Shown: positions 25,711-34,806, numbered from the stretch's first letter. The stretch: 48,665 nucleotides of DNA from an uncultured Dorea sp. (GCA_910578865.1 CAJTRM010000023.1:1-48665), one strand, 5' to 3'. Numbers and translations are program-made. The notes: a model not told the origin generated them from the letters alone.

Positions 25711-25830
25711 GGCATGGATCCCTTTCTACGTTTCATATAATGTGGAAATTTACTTTAGCGGAGCATTGTAATGAATATATGCATTTATCTCCGGATCGGA
25801 CAGGATGCGGGAAATCAGATGTTTTAGAAA

Positions 25831-25848
25831 ATGTTGATGAATCAACAT
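25831..25848. promoter_or_regulatory. Perfect dyad upstream of the alcohol dehydrogenase
   Basis: ATGTTGAT and ATCAACAT form a perfect 8-bp inverted repeat around GA. It lies in the 327-bp divergent spacer between the alcohol dehydrogenase and the GH13 gene. It is a candidate operator for either gene; no regulator gene is adjacent. Confidence 0.4.
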
Positions 25849-25963
25849 ATGGCTAAAATTGAATATAGCAGTGCAGAAAGAGTTTGTCAACAACTATACA
25901 AAATGTTATAAGAAAGTAAAATTTCCCAATGCTTTTTTTGGTCTCTTCGTACAGGGGGAAGGC

Positions 25964-25993
25964 TTGAAAAGAAAAGTTTGCGTATTGTATAAT
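25964..25993 (+). promoter_or_regulatory. Promoter of the GH13 gene
   Basis: TTGAAA (25964-25969) and TATAAT (25988-25993) have an 18-nt spacer. The start codon lies 44 nt downstream. Confidence 0.65.
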
Positions 25994-26037
25994 AGGGATA
26001 GTTTGAAGATAAAAAAGAAGATAGACGAGGTTTTGTT

Positions 26038-27972
26038 ATGGCAAAAAAGAAGAACAGAAAATCAAGAAAAAGACAGGATGTGAAAGCAGCGCCGCAGACA
26101 AAGTCAATGCAGCAGGCTGAGACCACAGCAGCAACAGGAAACGAAGAAATCTACAGAGACAGGTTCGGCCGGCATTTTGAGGAATTAAAATGGCTGTACA
26201 TCGAGCTTTACGGAAATGATTCTATGTTTGCGGAGCTATGTGATAATATGGAACGTTTTTACGGCGAGAGGAAGGAGTCGTTAAAGCAGCTGGACAGTGA
26301 ACGGGAGGCTATGCCTGACTGGTACAAAAAGAATGATATGCTTGGCATGATGTTTTATATTGATAATTTTGCCGGTAATATGAAAGGGGTAGAAGAGAAA
26401 CTGGATTACATTGAAAAATGTAATGTTAATTACATTCATCTGATGCCGTTTCTTGATACCCCGGAAGGCCGTTCCGACGGCGGGTATGCTGTGTCTGATT
26501 TCCGCAAGGTTCAGGAGAATTTAGGAACTATGGAGGATCTGGAAAGCTTAACTTCTGCCTGCCATGAAAAAAGGATCAATGTATGTATGGATTTTGTTAT
26601 GAACCATACTTCCGAAGACCATGAGTGGGCAAAAAGGGCGCGGCAGGGAGACGGAGAGTACATGAGCCGTTATTTCTTCTATGATAATTATACAATACCG
26701 GAGATGTATGAGCGCACAGTACCGCAGGTGTTTCCTACAACAGCGCCGGGCAACTTTACCTGGCTTGCTGATGTGGGGCACTATGTGATGACCTCTTTTT
26801 ATCCGTATCAATGGGATCTGAATTATAAGAATCCAAGGGTGTTCAATGAGATGATGTACAATTTCCTGTTTCTTGCAAATAAAGGAATTGATATTATCCG
26901 TATTGACGCTGTTCCCTATATATGGAAGGAGCTCGGGACACAGTGCAGGAATCTTAAGCAGGTACATACCATTGTGCGTATGATGAGAATTATCAGTGAG
27001 ATCGTATGTCCGAGTGTCCTGTTGCTTGGAGAAGTTGTGATGGAGCCTGAAAAGGTGGTTCCGTATTTTGGGACAGTGGAGAAGCCGGAATGTCATATGC
27101 TTTATAATGTTACAACGATGGCGACAACCTGGCACAGTGTGGCAACAAGAAATGTAAAACTGCTGAAGCAGCAGCTGGATATAGTAAGCAGCCTACCGAA
27201 GGAATATGTATTTCTCAATTATCTTCGCTGTCATGATGATATCGGATGGGGACTTGATTATGGCAGCCTGATGGGGGACGGTATTGGAGAACGGAGCCAT
27301 AAAAAGTATCTGAATGATTATTTCCAGGGCTATGCAGGCGGCAGCAACAGCCGGGGCGAGTTGTACAATTCAGATCCTGTCAGTGGAGATGCCCGGTTCT
27401 GTGGTACTACGGCGTCTATGTGCGGGATTGAAAAGGCCGGGTTTGAGCAGAATAAAGAAGCAATGGAGAAGGCGATCCGTTTTGATCTGATGCTTCATGC
27501 CTATATGTTTATGCAGTCGGGAATCCCGGTGCTATACAGTGGGGATGAGATTGCACAGGTGAATGACTATACTTATAAGGAAGATCCATTGAAAGCTGAA
27601 GATTCCCGATATATCCACAGAGGCAGGATGCGTTGGGATCTGGCTGAGAATATTGAAGATGACAACACCGTGGAGGCCCGGGTTTTTAAAGGCCTTGATG
27701 CTCTTGAGAAGCTGAGAAAACGCGAGAAAGCATTTATGTCCAATGCAGATACCTGGACCATTGATACGTGGGATGAGAGCGTGCTTTGTATTGGAAGATA
27801 TTATGACGGGGACAAGATTATCGGATTGTTTAACTTCAATGAATATGACCACATGGCCTGGATTAATGAAACAGACGGGGAGTATGTGGATCTGATCTCG
27901 GGGGAAAGGATGCAGCCGGTAGGAGTTAAGGTGCCCGGATACGGGTTTTATTATCTCAAAAAGGCAGATTAA
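26038..27972 (+). CDS. Amylosucrase-like GH13 enzyme with basic N-terminal tail
   Basis: This 644-residue protein is a GH13 alpha-glucan enzyme closest in style to amylosucrase, which uses sucrose to build glucan and releases fructose. Region I is DFVMNHTSEDHEWAKRA. The putative nucleophile D290 lies in RIDAVPYIWKELGT, the acid/base E332 in LGEVVMEPEKV, and the third Asp D400 in LRCHDDIGW; the D290/E332/D400 order and the flanking words match Neisseria amylosucrase. There is no signal peptide. The first 12 residues are mostly Lys/Arg, followed by an Ala/Gln/Thr linker to about residue 35 that is not part of the catalytic fold. Sucrose hydrolase is an alternative. It is monocistronic and convergent with a MerR gene. 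Confidence 0.85.
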   Translation: MAKKKNRKSRKRQDVKAAPQTKSMQQAETTAATGNEEIYRDRFGRHFEELKWLYIELYGNDSMFAELCDNMERFYGERKESLKQLDSEREAMPDWYKKNDMLGMMFYIDNFAGNMKGVEEKLDYIEKCNVNYIHLMPFLDTPEGRSDGGYAVSDFRKVQENLGTMEDLESLTSACHEKRINVCMDFVMNHTSEDHEWAKRARQGDGEYMSRYFFYDNYTIPEMYERTVPQVFPTTAPGNFTWLADVGHYVMTSFYPYQWDLNYKNPRVFNEMMYNFLFLANKGIDIIRIDAVPYIWKELGTQCRNLKQVHTIVRMMRIISEIVCPSVLLLGEVVMEPEKVVPYFGTVEKPECHMLYNVTTMATTWHSVATRNVKLLKQQLDIVSSLPKEYVFLNYLRCHDDIGWGLDYGSLMGDGIGERSHKKYLNDYFQGYAGGSNSRGELYNSDPVSGDARFCGTTASMCGIEKAGFEQNKEAMEKAIRFDLMLHAYMFMQSGIPVLYSGDEIAQVNDYTYKEDPLKAEDSRYIHRGRMRWDLAENIEDDNTVEARVFKGLDALEKLRKREKAFMSNADTWTIDTWDESVLCIGRYYDGDKIIGLFNFNEYDHMAWINETDGEYVDLISGERMQPVGVKVPGYGFYYLKKAD

Positions 27973-27981
27973 AGGGTAAAC

Positions 27982-28031
27982 AGCGCTATAGATATGCAGG
28001 TCATCCATACCTGTATGTCTATAGCGCTTTT
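27982..28031. terminator. Bidirectional terminator between the GH13 and MerR genes
   Basis: An 11-bp outer stem (27982-27992 with about 28018-28028) encloses a second inner stem and is followed by TTTT on the plus strand. Confidence 0.8.
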
Positions 28032-28050
28032 ATATGATTTCTGTATTTTT

Positions 28051-28854
28051 CTAAAGATCACTTTTTTCTACCCGGATCTGCAGTTCGGTAATATGCTCGT
28101 TGATATCCGATGCCTGGTGAATGTCCACCCATAAAAATTCCAGAACAGCTCCGGTAAGAGTCAGCTTATGGGCGGCGGCATAGTCCGCCAGTTTTGGGAA
28201 ATAGTCTGAATGCTGGTGGGAGTCCCCATGATAGCTGATGGAGAGGTAACGGCCGGCTTCTAACGTGGAATCTCCGTTTTTGTCAATGATGAATACTCCT
28301 TCATAGTCCTGATATTTTTCCGCTGTTGCTTTGGAAAGAGGCAGCAGGGATCCTATACGGTTATTACCGATAATATAGAGATTATTTTTATCTTTATTCA
28401 GCAATTGCTTGATCAGCATATCCATTTCTTCATCTTCATGGAACGGGTGCAGGATCATATGGCATGCCCGTTTCCGGAAATCCTTTTCAACTACATTTCC
28501 AAGGGGGCGGCTTTGGGCTTCATCAAGAGTTATCAGTCGTTCGCATACATTTTCTTTTAATTGCTTCAGGGATTCTATATGTTCATTTATAACAGAGAGT
28601 TCTTCCGTAAGAAGGGCTTTGGTAGAGTCAATGCTTCGGTGGCTCATATATTTCTGTATTTTTTCCATAGGGAAATCCAGACGCCTCAGATCGCGGATGA
28701 CATTCAGGCGCCACAGGTCGTCCAGTCCGTACATCCGATAGTTGTTTGCGCCCCGGCGCGGCTCTAAGAGTCCAAGTTCTTCGTAATAGCGCAGGGAGTC
28801 CGGTCCGATTTCATATAGCCGGGATATTTCTCCGATTTTATAAAATTGTTTCAT
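28051..28854 (-). CDS. MerR-family multidrug-type regulator
   Basis: This 267-residue regulator has an N-terminal MerR helix-turn-helix (about residues 5-75, with YKIGEISRLYEIGPDSLRYYEELGLL), a dimerisation coiled coil (about 78-115) and a C-terminal effector domain of the GyrI/BmrR kind. AAGGAG lies about 8 nt before the ATG at 28854. It is divergent from a MATE efflux gene whose promoter has the 19-bp spacer and dyad expected of MerR control. I infer that binding of a toxic organic compound twists that promoter and turns on export. The compound is unknown. Confidence 0.9.
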   Translation of the reverse strand: MKQFYKIGEISRLYEIGPDSLRYYEELGLLEPRRGANNYRMYGLDDLWRLNVIRDLRRLDFPMEKIQKYMSHRSIDSTKALLTEELSVINEHIESLKQLKENVCERLITLDEAQSRPLGNVVEKDFRKRACHMILHPFHEDEEMDMLIKQLLNKDKNNLYIIGNNRIGSLLPLSKATAEKYQDYEGVFIIDKNGDSTLEAGRYLSISYHGDSHQHSDYFPKLADYAAAHKLTLTGAVLEFLWVDIHQASDINEHITELQIRVEKSDL

Positions 28855-28906
28855 GAGGGCTTCTCCTTATAGCAGATCGCATAAAAAAGATCTTATTAAA
28901 TAGTTC

Positions 28907-28937
28907 TTGACTTTAGTATTATACCAAGGTTTAGACT
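28907..28937 (+). promoter_or_regulatory. MerR-type promoter and operator of the MATE gene
   Basis: TTGACT (28907-28912) and TAGACT (28932-28937) are separated by 19 nt, the stretched spacing typical of MerR-activated promoters. A 10+1+10 imperfect dyad (28910-28919 and 28921-28930) fills the spacer. It lies in the 125-bp gap between the divergent MerR and MATE genes. Confidence 0.8.
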
Positions 28938-28979
28938 GTAGGTATAGCAAAATCTGAAGATACAAAGTGAGGTTTTATT

Positions 28980-30281
28980 GTGAGACTTGAAGGCAGATCT
29001 TTAACCGGTGATTTTTTTAAGTTCATTATTCCGTCTATTATTGCACAGCTGGTGTTTTCTCTTTATACCATGGTGGACGGGATTTTTGTGGCAAGAGGAG
29101 TATCAGAGGTGGCTCTTACGGCGGTGAATATCTCTATGCCGTTTAGTGTAGGGTTGTTTTCCATATCCCTTTTATTTGCGGTGGGGAATTCTACGATTGT
29201 GGCAATTCTTATCGGGCAGGGGGAGCGGGAAAAGGCAAATCAGGTGTTTACCCAGAATATTGCAGTGCTCTGTGTCCTGTCTGTTTTTGTTACGATACTG
29301 GTGCTTGTGTTTCTGGAACCTTTTGCAAGATTTTTAGGTGCAACCGACAACATTTTGCCGTATGCAAAAGAATATATCGGGACTATCGCTCCGTTTGCGC
29401 TGGCATATATATTGTCCTATTCATTTGAAACATTGATCAAGACAGACGGTTATCCCAAACTCGCTACGATTTATGTAACCTGCGGCGCCTTGCTGAACTG
29501 TGTGCTGGATTACCTGATGGTGTTTGTATGGGACTGGGGAGTCAGAGGTGCGGCCCTGGCTACAGGGATTTCACAGGCTATAGTTATTGTCTTATATCTC
29601 AGGCATTTCCTTGGCCCCAAAGGTATGATCAAATTTTCAAAGTTTCAGTTTCATATGCCGACCGTGGTGAGGCAGATTAAGAACGGAATGTCCTCGGGGA
29701 TTACGGAATTTTCGGGAGGAATTATTATCTTTTTCTTCAATCAGGCGATCCTCAGATATATTTCGGAGGATGCTCTGGTGAGTTATACGATCATCTCTTA
29801 TGTAAATACGATCGTGGTGATGTCAATGACCGGAATTGCACAGGGAGCGCAGCCGTTGATCAGTTATTATTTCGGAAAGGGAGAGAGACAGAAGTGCAGA
29901 AGGCTGCTGAATTACGGATTGGTTTCTTCGGCTGTGTTTTCAGTTGCAGTGACTGTGGGGTGTTATATCTTTGCGTCAGGAATTGTATCTGTTTTTCTTG
30001 GAAAGGAGCAGGCGGCGCTTGCAGAATATTCTGTGAGAGTGTTTCGGATCTTTATTCTGTCCTTCCTGCTTGCAGGATATAATGTAGTGATCGGCGGTTA
30101 CTTTGCATCTATTGAGAAAGCGGGGACAGCGACGGCTATCTCACTGATCCGGAGCCTTGCGGCGCTCTTGGTCTGCATGGTAATACTGATTCGGTTGTTT
30201 GGAGGGGAAGGTATCTGGTGGGCGCCGTTGGCGGCAGAAGGAGTCTGTATTGTATTTTCCGTGTTCGCCTTAAAAAAATAA
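28980..30281 (+). CDS. MATE-family efflux transporter
   Basis: This 433-residue inner-membrane protein has 12 hydrophobic segments in two MatE halves, beginning LTGDFFKFIIPSIIAQLVFSL with the MVDGIFV motif typical of MATE transporters. Such proteins export drugs or metabolites in exchange for Na+ or H+. I accept the GTG at 28980 as the start because a GTGAGG site lies 7 nt upstream and the N terminus fits the family. Expression is probably controlled by the divergent MerR regulator through the 19-bp-spacer promoter. Confidence 0.9.
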   Translation: MRLEGRSLTGDFFKFIIPSIIAQLVFSLYTMVDGIFVARGVSEVALTAVNISMPFSVGLFSISLLFAVGNSTIVAILIGQGEREKANQVFTQNIAVLCVLSVFVTILVLVFLEPFARFLGATDNILPYAKEYIGTIAPFALAYILSYSFETLIKTDGYPKLATIYVTCGALLNCVLDYLMVFVWDWGVRGAALATGISQAIVIVLYLRHFLGPKGMIKFSKFQFHMPTVVRQIKNGMSSGITEFSGGIIIFFFNQAILRYISEDALVSYTIISYVNTIVVMSMTGIAQGAQPLISYYFGKGERQKCRRLLNYGLVSSAVFSVAVTVGCYIFASGIVSVFLGKEQAALAEYSVRVFRIFILSFLLAGYNVVIGGYFASIEKAGTATAISLIRSLAALLVCMVILIRLFGGEGIWWAPLAAEGVCIVFSVFALKK

Positions 30282-30374
30282 GAAAACTTTTTTGTTTCTT
30301 GATGACTGTAGGATTATAGTAAAAAAGAAAAAGAGAGTAAAAGAGAGAAAAATGAGAAAAATGTAAAAAAGGTC

Positions 30375-30402
30375 TTGATTTTTTTGAAAAAGTTGTTATA
30401 AT
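30375..30402 (+). promoter_or_regulatory. Promoter of the tRNA-Gln/tRNA-Pro unit
   Basis: TTGATT (30375-30380) and TATAAT (30397-30402) have a 16-nt spacer. tRNA-Gln begins 22 nt after the -10 element. Confidence 0.7.
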
Positions 30403-30424
30403 AATACATGTTCGCTAGAAACAT

Positions 30425-30495
30425 TGCGGAATGGTGTAATGGTAGCACAGCAGACTCTGACTCTGTTAGTAGGGGTTCAAATCCCTTTTCCGTAG
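30425..30495 (+). tRNA. tRNA-Gln (anticodon CTG)
   Basis: The 71-nt cloverleaf has acceptor stem TGCGGAA/TTCCGTA, the D arm GGTGTAATGGTAGCAC typical of glutamine tRNAs, an anticodon loop CTCTGAC giving anticodon CTG, and a TTCAAAT T-loop. The discriminator is G. It decodes CAG. Confidence 0.92.
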
Positions 30496-30549
30496 TTCCT
30501 TGGCAGGGGCGCCGGATGCTTGTTCATTTGAGTGTCCGGTCAATATTAG

Positions 30550-30623
<74 letters not shown>

Positions 30624-30630
30624 TTGATTG

Positions 30631-30681
30631 AAGAAAATACCAGAATCCTTACAAAATAAGGATTCTGGTATTTTCTTTTGA
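30631..30681 (+). terminator. Terminator of the tRNA-Gln/tRNA-Pro unit
   Basis: A perfect 21-bp stem (30631-30651 with 30657-30677) has a 5-nt loop and ends in T-rich sequence. The spacer from 30682 to 30884 shows no gene. Confidence 0.92.
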
Positions 30682-30884
30682 GTATTAATAGATATTCATG
30701 GCAGTGTAAAAGTCAGCATGTCCAAGCCATTTCTGGTTCTCCTCTTTTTTCGATACAACATTAAAAAAATTGCTCCATGTCAGGTGTTTTTGTACTGCCA
30801 GAGGGATGTATAAGATAAAGTTGCATTTTTACAAAATGGATGATACACTTAAGAAAACACTTTAATAAAGTATGGGTGATAAAT

Positions 30885-32012
30885 ATGAATAAGAAGAAAA
30901 TAACCAATATGGAAGTAAAGAAGAAAAACAGGAATGAGGTTTTTGGCTATATCTGTAAACAGGGAACGGTATCAAACCCCGATATTTCATATAACATGAA
31001 GATCAGCCTGCCAACGGTAACACAGATTACGAAGGAGCTGATGGCGGAAGGGCTATTGGAGGAAAGGGGGGAATTGCAGTCAACCGGCGGGAGAAGGGCG
31101 AAAGCCTTATCGGCGGTTGTCAATGTCAGACTGGCGGTGGGGCTGGATATTACAAAAAACCATATCGCACTGGTGCTTACCAATATTGTGGGGGAAATCC
31201 TGAAATATGAGCGCATCCATCAGCCATATGTTTCCGGAGAGGCTTATTATCGGAAAGTAAGTGAAAGGCTGGAGCATTTTCTGGATGAAAATAATGTTGA
31301 CAGGCAGAAGGTCTTAGGGGTGGGAATTTCTTTCCCGGGAATTATAAATCTGGATAAGGGGCAGATTACTTATTCCCATATATTAGGTTTAGAGGCTGTG
31401 CCTCTTGATTCAGTAAGCGCCTTTTTCCCCTATCCCTGCTTTTTCCTTAATGATGCCAATGCAGGGGCATATGCGGAGGGATTCCATGGAGACGAGACAG
31501 AACGATTTTTCTATCTTTCATTAAGCAATACTGTTGGAGGGGCAATTTTCGGCGGAAACGAGCTGACACAGGGGAATAACTTCCGGTGCGGTGAAGTCGG
31601 GCATATGACAGTCGTTATGGACGGGGAAAGCTGCTATTGCGGGAAAAGAGGATGCCTGGACGCCTACTGTGCTGCATGGCATTTATCCGATGCGGCGGAT
31701 GGAAAACTGGAACAGTTTTTTAGCATGTTAGATCAGGGCGATGCAGAGGCGGCAAAGATATGGGATTCTTATACGGACTATCTGGCTATTGCAGTGAACA
31801 ATATTTACATGGTCCTGGACTGTGACATTGTTTTGGGAGGATACGTAGGAAGCTGCATGGGTACGCATCTTCAGGAAGTATGGGATAAGGTCGCCGGGAG
31901 GAATACATTCGGGGAAAAAGACTCCTTTGTGAAAGTCTGCAATTATAAGGTGGCTGCGGCAGCATTAGGGGCAGCGCTGAAAGTGATAGAGACGTTTGTC
32001 AGCCAGATATAA
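30885..32012 (+). CDS. ROK-family transcriptional regulator (XylR/NagC type)
   Basis: This 375-residue protein has an N-terminal winged helix-turn-helix (about residues 10-70, with NPDISYNMKISLPTVTQITKEL) and a ROK sugar-kinase-like domain (about 85-370). The domain has the DITKNHIALVLTN phosphate-loop region and the ROK zinc motif GHMTVVMDGESCYCGKRGCLD. HTH plus ROK denotes a sugar-responsive repressor. I chose the ATG at 30885 because GGGTGAT (30874-30880) lies just upstream; the frame extends to 30840. The dehydrogenase/symporter operon downstream carries a XylR-like dyad in its promoter, so this protein is its probable repressor. Confidence 0.88.
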   Translation: MNKKKITNMEVKKKNRNEVFGYICKQGTVSNPDISYNMKISLPTVTQITKELMAEGLLEERGELQSTGGRRAKALSAVVNVRLAVGLDITKNHIALVLTNIVGEILKYERIHQPYVSGEAYYRKVSERLEHFLDENNVDRQKVLGVGISFPGIINLDKGQITYSHILGLEAVPLDSVSAFFPYPCFFLNDANAGAYAEGFHGDETERFFYLSLSNTVGGAIFGGNELTQGNNFRCGEVGHMTVVMDGESCYCGKRGCLDAYCAAWHLSDAADGKLEQFFSMLDQGDAEAAKIWDSYTDYLAIAVNNIYMVLDCDIVLGGYVGSCMGTHLQEVWDKVAGRNTFGEKDSFVKVCNYKVAAAALGAALKVIETFVSQI

Positions 32013-32140
32013 AATGGAGATGGAACAGTGTCAAAAAGAGGTTTCAGAAATGAGGCTTCTTTTTTTATGTGCATTTTTAATAAAAGGGGAGATATGGTTT
32101 TGGAAAAAGTGACGAAAGCAGGAGATTTGCAGAAAATATC

Positions 32141-32169
32141 TTGACAAAATTAGTTCTCAGAACTAGTAT
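32141..32169 (+). promoter_or_regulatory. Promoter with ROK-type operator upstream of the polyol operon
   Basis: TTGACA (32141-32146) is followed after 17 nt by TAGTAT (32164-32169). Between and overlapping them lies a 17-bp dyad (32150-32166), TTAGTTCT-c-AGAACTAG, matching in 7 of 8 positions. The TTAGTT...AACTA form resembles XylR/ROK operators. A repressor bound there would block RNA polymerase. Confidence 0.75.
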
Positions 32170-32235
32170 AAAATACATAATAAAACTATTTAATAAAGTT
32201 ATAATTAAAGTAATATATAAAAGGAGGGAGCAATC

Positions 32236-33294
32236 ATGGAAGGAAAAATGAAAGTTGCGGTAATGCAGGGAGTCGGAAAGATGGGATTTGAGGAAAGAGA
32301 GATCCCGAAAACAAAAGACAATGAGGTGCTTGTCAGGCTGGAGTATGTGGGAATCTGCGGCAGCGACCTGCATTATTACGAGACAGGGGCGATCGGTGAC
32401 TATGTGGTAAAGCCGCCTTTTGTGCTTGGCCATGAGCCGGGCGGAACAGTTGTGGAAGTGGGGAAGGATGTGGAGCATTTGAAAGTCGGCGACAGGGTTG
32501 CACTGGAGCCGGGTAAGACCTGCGGGCATTGTGAGTTCTGTAAAACGGGAAATTACAACCTCTGCCCGGATGTAGTCTTTTTCGCAACGCCTCCGGTAGA
32601 CGGGGTATTTCAGGAATATGTGGCCCACGAAGCAGACCTTTGCTTTAAACTGCCGGATAATGTAAGCACCATGGAGGGCGCATTGATCGAGCCTCTGGCA
32701 GTGGGATTCCATGCAGCCATGCAGGGAGGCGCAAGGGCAGGACAGACAGCGGTTGTCATGGGGGCAGGCTGTATCGGCCTGGTGACAATGATGGCGTTAA
32801 AGGCAATGGGTGTTTCAAAGGTATATGTGGTAGACATCATGGAAAAACGTCTCCAGAAAGCGTTGGAGTTGGGAGCAGACGGTATCATTAACGGGGCGCA
32901 GGCAGACGCAGTGGAAGAGGTAAGGAAACTGACGGACGGGAAAGGCTGTGACCTTGCTGTGGAGACCGCCGGCACACAGATAACCACGGTGCAGACGATA
33001 CATATGACGAAGAAAGGCGCGACGATCGTGCTGGTAGGTTACAGTAAGAGCGGGGAAATGACGCTACCCATGAGCCTTGCGCTGGATAAGGAACTGACGT
33101 TCAAGACGGTGTTCCGTTACCGCCATATTTATCCCATGGCGATAGAGGCCGTTGCGGCAGGCAAGGTAAACCTGAAAGGCATTGTGACGGATGTCTTCGG
33201 GATTGATGAGGCACAGAAAGCCATGGACTATAGCGTGGACAATAAAGCCGATATTGTGAAAGCGGTGATACAAATTGCCGGGCAGTCAGTGTAA
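32236..33294 (+). CDS. Zinc-dependent polyol dehydrogenase (sorbitol/xylitol/L-iditol type)
   Basis: This 352-residue medium-chain dehydrogenase would oxidise a sugar alcohol to a ketose with NAD+. Catalytic zinc ligands are in GICGSDLHYYETG and GHEPGG (Cys, His, Glu), and the structural zinc loop is CGHCEFCKTGNYNLC with its four cysteines. The Rossmann motif is GAGCIGLV, and an Asp ends the second strand (YVVDIMEKRL), which favours NAD. The HYYETGAIGDYVVKPP segment is typical of sorbitol/xylitol dehydrogenases. AAGGAGGGA precedes the ATG. It is followed after 86 nt by a GPH symporter and preceded by the ROK regulator. The exact polyol is not determined. Confidence 0.9.
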   Translation: MEGKMKVAVMQGVGKMGFEEREIPKTKDNEVLVRLEYVGICGSDLHYYETGAIGDYVVKPPFVLGHEPGGTVVEVGKDVEHLKVGDRVALEPGKTCGHCEFCKTGNYNLCPDVVFFATPPVDGVFQEYVAHEADLCFKLPDNVSTMEGALIEPLAVGFHAAMQGGARAGQTAVVMGAGCIGLVTMMALKAMGVSKVYVVDIMEKRLQKALELGADGIINGAQADAVEEVRKLTDGKGCDLAVETAGTQITTVQTIHMTKKGATIVLVGYSKSGEMTLPMSLALDKELTFKTVFRYRHIYPMAIEAVAAGKVNLKGIVTDVFGIDEAQKAMDYSVDNKADIVKAVIQIAGQSV

Positions 33295-33303
33295 ATAAAC
33301 AAA

Positions 33304-33338
33304 ACCCCGGAAATTGCAGACCGGATTGTTTCCGGGGT
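33304..33338 (+). terminator. Intra-operon hairpin between the dehydrogenase and symporter genes
   Basis: A perfect 10-bp stem (33304-33313 with 33329-33338) has a 15-nt loop and no T-run. It more likely stabilises or attenuates the operon mRNA than stops transcription fully. Confidence 0.5.
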
Positions 33339-33380
33339 ATCTGTGTATGCATTTGAAAATGGCAGGGATGGAGGATTGTA

Positions 33381-34754
33381 ATGGAGCATAAAAATACGGA
33401 TGTAAAAGTACCATTGATCAGTAAGATTGCCTATGGCATGGGGGACGTAGGATGTAATTTCAGTTGGATGTTTGTAGGGAACTTCCTGATGATATTCTAT
33501 ACGGATGTTTTCGGGATAGGAATGAGCGCGGTGGCAGGACTGATGTTGTTTTCGAGATTCTGGGATGCAGTCAATGATCCTGTGATCGGCGGCCTGAGCG
33601 ATAAGACGCATACAAGGTGGGGGAGATACCGCCCATGGCTTTTGATTGCAGCGCCGCTGACAGCTTTGGTATTAATGCTGACCTTCTGGGCGCATCCGGA
33701 ATGGTCATCTACTGCAAAGATCATATATATGGCAGTTACTTACTGCATTCTGGTATTGGGTTATACCTGCGTCAATATTCCTTACGGAACTTTGTGCGGT
33801 GCAATGACGCAGAATATAGAAGAACGGGCGAAAATTAACACATTCCGTTCCGTCAGTGCAATGGTGGCCATCGGCATCATCAATATTATAACGGTTCCCC
33901 TGATCGCAGCGCTTGGGAATGGGAATGACAAGAGGGGATATCTTCTGATTGCGGTGATATACGGGGGGATTTTTGCCGCATGCCATATCTTCTGTTTTGC
34001 AAAGACAAAGGAAGTTGTGGAAGTGCCGGAGAAACAAAAAACGCCCCTGAAAGTACAGCTGTCTGCTGTTGCGAAAAACAGGCCGTATCTGATTGCGGTA
34101 GCAGGGCAGTTTCTGTTCGGGGTGACACTTTATGGAAGAAATGCGGATGCACTTTACTATTTTACATATGTGGAGGGGAATCAGGCATTATTCAGCACTT
34201 ACTCCCTTTTTATCATTATCCCGTCTATCATCGGAGCAGCCTGTTTCCCGGTAGTGTTCAGGCTGACAAACAATAAAGGGCGCTCTGCTTCCATATTTGC
34301 GCTGCTTACGGGAATCAGTATGTTTTGTATGTACTTTTTTACGGTTGGGAGATCACCGGTTCCATTTTATCTGTTTTCATGTCTGTCACAGTTTTTCTTT
34401 TCCGGGTTTAACACAGCAATCTACGCTATCGTACCGGACTGCGTGGAGTATGGAGAATGGAAAACAGGGCTCCGTAATGACGGTTTCCAGTATGCGTTTA
34501 TTTCTCTGGGAAATAAGATAGGAATGGCAATCGGGACTTCTGTGCTGGCAGCTGTTTTAGGCAGCTTCGGATATGTAGCGAACCAGCAGCAGAATCCGGC
34601 AGTACTGGCTGTGATTAAGCATTCTTTTACCACGGTTCCCGGCGTGCTGTGGATCATAACGGCGGCAGTTTTATTTTTCTACCGCCTGAATAAGAAAGCG
34701 TATAACAAGATTGTGCAGGAGATTCAGGAAGGAAAGGAGAGTGGAAAAAGTTGA
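33381..34754 (+). CDS. GPH-family sugar:cation symporter
   Basis: This 457-residue membrane protein has 12 hydrophobic segments and the glycoside-pentoside-hexuronide family hallmarks: an N-terminal KIAYGMGDVGCNF, the cytoplasmic loop DAVNDPVIGGLSDKTHTRWGRYRPWLL, and NIPYGTLCGAMTQ. It would take up a glycoside, pentose or polyol with Na+ or H+. It lacks the C-terminal EIIA domain found in LacS. Position behind the polyol dehydrogenase and the ROK regulator makes it the uptake step of that catabolic unit. Confidence 0.9.
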   Translation: MEHKNTDVKVPLISKIAYGMGDVGCNFSWMFVGNFLMIFYTDVFGIGMSAVAGLMLFSRFWDAVNDPVIGGLSDKTHTRWGRYRPWLLIAAPLTALVLMLTFWAHPEWSSTAKIIYMAVTYCILVLGYTCVNIPYGTLCGAMTQNIEERAKINTFRSVSAMVAIGIINIITVPLIAALGNGNDKRGYLLIAVIYGGIFAACHIFCFAKTKEVVEVPEKQKTPLKVQLSAVAKNRPYLIAVAGQFLFGVTLYGRNADALYYFTYVEGNQALFSTYSLFIIIPSIIGAACFPVVFRLTNNKGRSASIFALLTGISMFCMYFFTVGRSPVPFYLFSCLSQFFFSGFNTAIYAIVPDCVEYGEWKTGLRNDGFQYAFISLGNKIGMAIGTSVLAAVLGSFGYVANQQQNPAVLAVIKHSFTTVPGVLWIITAAVLFFYRLNKKAYNKIVQEIQEGKESGKS

Positions 34755-34806
34755 TTTTCTGTTGCTGTAATTCAAAAAATGGTTATAATACTTATATTTT
34801 TACATA

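Noticed and set aside
32077..32712. Minus-strand frame of 211 codons spanning the polyol promoter and dehydrogenase start.
   Set aside because: It crosses a clear plus-strand promoter, operator and gene start and has no family features.
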